From: Gillisella terrae
GTDB lineage: Bacteria; Pseudomonadota; Alphaproteobacteria; Rhizobiales; Rhizobiaceae
Length of the DNA: 64,000 nucleotides
NCBI RefSeq assembly: GCF_004801395.1
Contig: NZ_SSOA01000002.1
Coordinates: 558,001-622,000 of the forward strand
Direction of reading: 5' to 3'
Under the pieces are notes generated by a model. The model made no database searches and was not told the origin of the DNA. It worked only from the letters and a program-made list of their open reading frames with translations. This document shows, in pieces, positions 59,006-64,000 of this stretch (positions within the stretch are counted from its first letter, which is position 1; each line of letters opens with the position of its first letter). The position numbers and the translations under genes were made by a program.

Positions 59006-60428
<1,423 letters not shown>

Positions 60429-60445
60429 TGTTCATTGCGGATGCT

Positions 60446-60634
60446 ACCCCCCTCTGCCTTGCCAGGCATCTCCCCCTCAAGGGGGGAGATCAGCCAGACC
60501 AAAACGCCCACGATACAGGGGCTTCATCTTTCCGATTCCTCTATCCAAGCGCAGGGGTCAAAAGAGAATGGCGCAGGTTCGGCATATCAATCTCCCCCCT
60601 TGAGGGGGAGATGTCCGGCAGGACAGAGGGGGGT
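60446..60634. repeat. C palindromic repeat, copy 3
   Basis: The left arm begins at 60446 (ACCCCCCTCTGCC) and the right arm ends at 60634 (CAGAGGGGGGT), both with the inner ATCTCCC ... GGGAGAT pairing. It separates pip from cimA. With copy 2 it brackets the DUF559-GFA-GFA-pip block. Confidence 0.88.
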
Positions 60635-60669
60635 ATAACTGCAAAATTCAAGGCCTTTGGGAGGCACCC

Positions 60670-62286
60670 ATGACACGCGAAAAAATCACCCTGTTTGACA
60701 CCACCCTGCGTGACGGTCAGCAGACACCCGGCATTGATTTTTCCGTAGAAGATAAAATCTCGATTGCCGCCATGCTGGATGATTTCGGGCTGGATTATAT
60801 CGAGGGTGGCTATCCCGGTGCCAACCCAACGGATACGGCATTTTTTACAAAGAAACGCACCCATCGCGCCCGTTTCACCGCCTTTGGCATGACCAAACGC
60901 GCGGGCATTTCCGCCTCCAACGATCCGGGTTTGAATGCACTTATTCAATCCAACAGCGATGCCATCTGTCTTGTGGCAAAAAGCTGGGATTACCATGTGA
61001 AAGTGGCGCTCGGCTGCACCAATGAAGAAAACCTCGATGCCATCCACGACAGCGTGAAAGCCGTGGTGGAGGCAGGCAAGGAAGCGCTGGTCGATTGCGA
61101 GCATTTCTTTGATGGCTATAAGGCCAATGCCGCTTATGCCGTGGCCTGCGCCAAGACCGCCTATGAAGCCGGTGCCCGCTGGGTGGTGCTGTGCGACACC
61201 AATGGCGGCACGCAGCCGCCGGAAATCCGCGCCATTGTCTCGGCCTTGATTGAGGCCGGTGTTCCCGGCTCAGCACTTGGCATCCACGCTCATAACGATA
61301 CCGGACAAGCGGTTGCCAATTCGCTGGCAGCAGTTGAAGCCGGTGTGCGCCAGATTCAGGGCACGCTCAACGGCATTGGCGAGCGCTGTGGCAATGCCGA
61401 TCTGACCACCATCATTCCCACGCTGGTGCTCAAAGATACCTATGCGGACCGGTTTGAGACCACCATTGATCGCGAAAAGCTGGTGGAGCTGACCCGGCTA
61501 TCCCACGCCTTTGATGAGCTTTTAAACCGCTCGCCCAACCATCAGGCTCCCTATGTCGGAGCCTCCGCTTTTGCGACCAAAGCCGGTATCCATGCCTCGG
61601 CGCTTTTGAAAGACCCCAAGACCTATGAGCATGTGGAGCCGGGCAGCGTTGGTAATTTCCGAAAAGTCATGGTGTCGGATCAGGGCGGCAAGGCCAATTT
61701 CATCAATGAGCTGAAGCGACGCGGCATCTCCGTTGCCAAGGATGATCCCAAGCTGGATCGGTTGATCGAAATCGTCAAGGAGCGCGAAGCCACCGGCTAT
61801 GCCTATGAAGGCGCCGATGGTAGTTTTGAGCTTTTGGCCCATCGCACACTCGGCACCGTGCCGGAGTTTTTTGCCGTCGAGAGCTTTCGAGTGATGGTGG
61901 AGCGCCGCTTTGACAGCAATGGCAATCTGAAAACCGTCTCTGAAGCCGTGGTCAAAATGGTGATTGACGGCCAGACTGTGATGTCGGTCGCCGAAGGCGA
62001 CGGCCCGGTCAATGCGCTTGACATTGCGCTTCGCAAGGATCTTGGCAAATTCCAGAGCGAAATTGACGATCTGGAACTGGCGGATTTCAAGGTGCGGATC
62101 CTCAACGGCGGCACATCGGCCATCACCCGCGTGCTGATTGAATCCACAGATGCCACGGGTGCGCGCTGGTGGACGGTGGGTGTGTCCGAAAATATCATCG
62201 ATGCGTCATTTCAGGCGCTGATGGATGCCATCGTCTATAAACTGATGAAAAATCGGCAGCTTGCTGGCCAGATCGCCGCTGAATAA
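60670..62286 (+). CDS. cimA: (R)-citramalate synthase
   Basis: CimA condenses acetyl-CoA and pyruvate to citramalate in the threonine-independent route to isoleucine. The 538 residues belong to the HMGL-like family: LFDTTLRDGQQTPG (metal and base loop), GGYPGANPTD, HAHNDTGQAVANSLAAVEAG and GIGERCGNADL. A C-terminal LeuA-type allosteric domain follows. CimA is close to 2-isopropylmalate synthase, but GYPGANPTDTAFF and overall length favour CimA. Confidence 0.93.
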   Translation: MTREKITLFDTTLRDGQQTPGIDFSVEDKISIAAMLDDFGLDYIEGGYPGANPTDTAFFTKKRTHRARFTAFGMTKRAGISASNDPGLNALIQSNSDAICLVAKSWDYHVKVALGCTNEENLDAIHDSVKAVVEAGKEALVDCEHFFDGYKANAAYAVACAKTAYEAGARWVVLCDTNGGTQPPEIRAIVSALIEAGVPGSALGIHAHNDTGQAVANSLAAVEAGVRQIQGTLNGIGERCGNADLTTIIPTLVLKDTYADRFETTIDREKLVELTRLSHAFDELLNRSPNHQAPYVGASAFATKAGIHASALLKDPKTYEHVEPGSVGNFRKVMVSDQGGKANFINELKRRGISVAKDDPKLDRLIEIVKEREATGYAYEGADGSFELLAHRTLGTVPEFFAVESFRVMVERRFDSNGNLKTVSEAVVKMVIDGQTVMSVAEGDGPVNALDIALRKDLGKFQSEIDDLELADFKVRILNGGTSAITRVLIESTDATGARWWTVGVSENIIDASFQALMDAIVYKLMKNRQLAGQIAAE

Positions 62287-62402
62287 CACCGATTTCGCTC
62301 TTCCATCTCACAGATTGGTGGATGGTTCAAAGAAATGAATTTGTCTTATCCGGTCCCGGCGCTTACCCGATAAGCCATAAAAAAATAGGGATCGGAAACA
62401 CC

Positions 62403-63299
62403 ATGGCAACCGTTACACCTCCAGCCGCGGACAATCGCGACGCTCTTCGCGGTTTTCTGTTTGCGCTCACGGCCTATATCATGTGGGGCTTTCTGCCCTT
62501 TTACATGAAAGCCGTTGCCCATATTCCACCCAGCGAGGTCATTTCCCATCGCATTCTGTGGTCCGTGCCGGTGGCGGGTGGGCTGCTTTTGGTCCTGCGC
62601 CGCACCGCAGATTTGAAACGCGCGTTGCGCAACCCTAAAATGATTGGCATGGCGGCCATCACGGCCTGCCTGATCAGCATCAACTGGGGCATTTATGTCT
62701 GGGCAATTGGCGCGGGCCATGCGCTGGATACCGCTCTTGGCTATTTCATCAATCCGCTGTTTTCGATTCTTCTTGGCGCTGTTTTGCTCAAGGAAAAATT
62801 GAAGCCCGCACAGATGGCCGCTCTCGCTCTTGTTATACTGGCTGTGGTGATTTTGACGGTCGAAAATGGCCGCCTGCCAATTGTTGCCCTGAGCCTTACC
62901 CTGTCCTGGGGCCTCTATGCACTGTTTCGCAAAACTCTGCCGATTGGCCCCAATCAGGGCTTTTTGCTGGAAGTGCTGCTGCTGGCTCCCTTTGCACTGG
63001 CCTATCTGGTGTATCTGATTGTCACCGGGCAATCGCATTTTGGCGGCACTGCTGGCGATACCGCGCTGTTGGCAGGCAGCGGCCTGATTACCGCCGTTCC
63101 GCTTATTCTCTACGCCAATGGCGCGAAATTGCTGAAACTGTCCACCATTGGCATCATGCAATATATTGCGCCCAGTATGATTTTCCTGATCGCCGTTTTT
63201 GTGTTTGGCGAACCTATGGGCACAGCGAGAGGCATTGCTTTTCCGCTGATCTGGACAGCGCTGGTGATCTACACGCTGCCCATGCTCAAGCGCAGATGA
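62403..63299 (+). CDS. rarD: EamA-family transporter RarD
   Basis: A drug/metabolite transporter of 298 residues with about ten membrane helices in two EamA halves. GFLFALTAYIMWGFLPFYMKAV, SHRILWSVP and NWGIYVWAI are RarD-type signatures. In-frame codons upstream (from 62322) are not used because the ATG at 62403 precedes the family start. It converges on the LOG gene with no intervening base. The substrate is unknown. Confidence 0.92.
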   Translation: MATVTPPAADNRDALRGFLFALTAYIMWGFLPFYMKAVAHIPPSEVISHRILWSVPVAGGLLLVLRRTADLKRALRNPKMIGMAAITACLISINWGIYVWAIGAGHALDTALGYFINPLFSILLGAVLLKEKLKPAQMAALALVILAVVILTVENGRLPIVALSLTLSWGLYALFRKTLPIGPNQGFLLEVLLLAPFALAYLVYLIVTGQSHFGGTAGDTALLAGSGLITAVPLILYANGAKLLKLSTIGIMQYIAPSMIFLIAVFVFGEPMGTARGIAFPLIWTALVIYTLPMLKRR

Positions 63300-63920
63300 T
63301 TACATCTTGGACACCACAGATGCATCCCCCTCGGGTGCGTCTGTCTCTGCCCATCGATCCATGATCATCGGAATGATATGCTCGATATCATCGATCACCA
63401 TGGGCTGAACCCGGTGCGCGGTGTGCACAAAGCCCTCATCGGTCATGTGCCCCAGAAGATCCAGCATCGGCTTCCAGAAATCGTTGATGTTGGCGAAAAC
63501 CATCGGCTTTTCGTGGCGGCCAAGCTGGCCCCAGGTCATGATTTCCACGATTTCTTCCAGCGTGCCAATGCCGCCCGGAAGCGTCACAAAGGCGTCGGCG
63601 CGCTCAAACATCTTGTGTTTGCGCTGGTGCATATCCTGCGTGATAATCAACTCGCTCAAATCGCCGAGGGAATCATGGGTGGCTTCCATATCCATCAAAA
63701 ATTCCGGAATAATGCCGGTGACATGGCCGCCGCTGTCCAGCACACCTTTTGCCACGGCCCCCATGATGCCTTTGGTGCCACCACCATAAACAAGCGAAAG
63801 ACCATGGGCCGCAATGGATTGGCCAAGGGCGCGGCCCGCCGCCATGTAAGCCGGATCACGCCCCGGCCTTGAGCCGCAATAAACACAAATGGATCGAATC
63901 GTAGAGATATTTTTCGTCAT
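63300..63920 (-). CDS. LOG-family protein (TIGR00730 type)
   Basis: A Rossmann-fold protein of the lysine-decarboxylase-like / LOG family, whose studied members are cytokinin riboside 5'-monophosphate phosphoribohydrolases or nucleotide hydrolases. ICVYCGSRPGRDP, YGGGTKGIMGAVAKG and PGGIGTLEEIVE are the conserved loops. The start at 63920 gives 206 residues; an in-frame start 21 bases upstream (63941) is possible. In a plant-associated bacterium a cytokinin-related role is attractive but unproven. Confidence 0.9.
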   Translation of the reverse strand: MTKNISTIRSICVYCGSRPGRDPAYMAAGRALGQSIAAHGLSLVYGGGTKGIMGAVAKGVLDSGGHVTGIIPEFLMDMEATHDSLGDLSELIITQDMHQRKHKMFERADAFVTLPGGIGTLEEIVEIMTWGQLGRHEKPMVFANINDFWKPMLDLLGHMTDEGFVHTAHRVQPMVIDDIEHIIPMIMDRWAETDAPEGDASVVSKM

Positions 63921-64000
63921 GGCTGTAAATGACAACGACAATCCGTTCCGGTCAACAAAATTGACGAATAGTCTTGGATGGTGATGGGCAAAGGCCTTAC

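Overview
The window is a stretch of the main chromosome of an alphaproteobacterium, most likely Rhizobiaceae. The evidence is the gene order (uvrC-pgsA-moaD-moaE; lptF-lptG-lptD-surA-pdxA-rsmA; gmk-yicC-mltG-fabF-acpP-fabG-fabD; rpsF-rpsR-DUF2232-rplI; dnaB; alr; radA-cvpA-purF), the protein sequences, and several families of rhizobial-type palindromic repeats. A secreted GH28 polygalacturonase with a Sec signal, together with moderate GC content, points to a plant-associated Agrobacterium/Allorhizobium vitis-like strain. That species-level guess is inference.

Layout. 1-4.5 kb: an SDR enzyme, uvrC, pgsA and molybdopterin synthase (moaD, moaE). 4.5-7.8 kb: ndk and a GST-like gene on the minus strand, then an ABC-F ATPase. 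7.8-11.4 kb: a gene-poor AT-rich gap, a chemoreceptor and a lipoprotein polysaccharide deacetylase. 11.4-13.4 kb: holC and pepA. 13.6-22.2 kb: a PAP2 phosphatase and then a tightly overlapping plus-strand run for LPS export and outer-membrane biogenesis (lptF, lptG, lptD, a SurA-like chaperone) that continues into pdxA and rsmA. 22.2-28.9 kb: minus-strand gmk, yicC, mltG and the fatty-acid cluster fabF-acpP-fabG-fabD. 29-31.3 kb: an aldo/keto reductase and a protein with a 19-residue glycine/aspartate repeat. 31.5-34 kb: the ribosomal protein operon. 34-38 kb: a mosaic of nested repeats and an iron-type ABC importer. 38.3-43 kb: dnaB, an amino-acid ABC importer lacking its ATPase, and an AraC regulator. 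43.2-49 kb: alr, then an oppositely oriented SDR-purF-cvpA-radA block. 49.3-54.4 kb: UDP-glucose dehydrogenase and the dTDP-L-rhamnose operon (rmlC-B-D-A). 54.5-57.9 kb: polygalacturonase and cysS. 57.9-60.6 kb: a coupled block DUF559-GFA-GFA-pip flanked by two copies of the same palindromic repeat. 60.7-64 kb: cimA, rarD and a LOG-family gene.

Most genes are ordinary housekeeping. The unusual content lies between them. At least four unrelated families of short inverted-repeat elements are present, called here A/B, C, D and E. At 34.04-34.61 kb three families appear together, with C inside D and D flanked by A/B copies. One C copy sits directly upstream of a Vsr-like DUF559 nuclease gene. No CRISPR array, rRNA, tRNA, complete insertion sequence or prophage was recognised.
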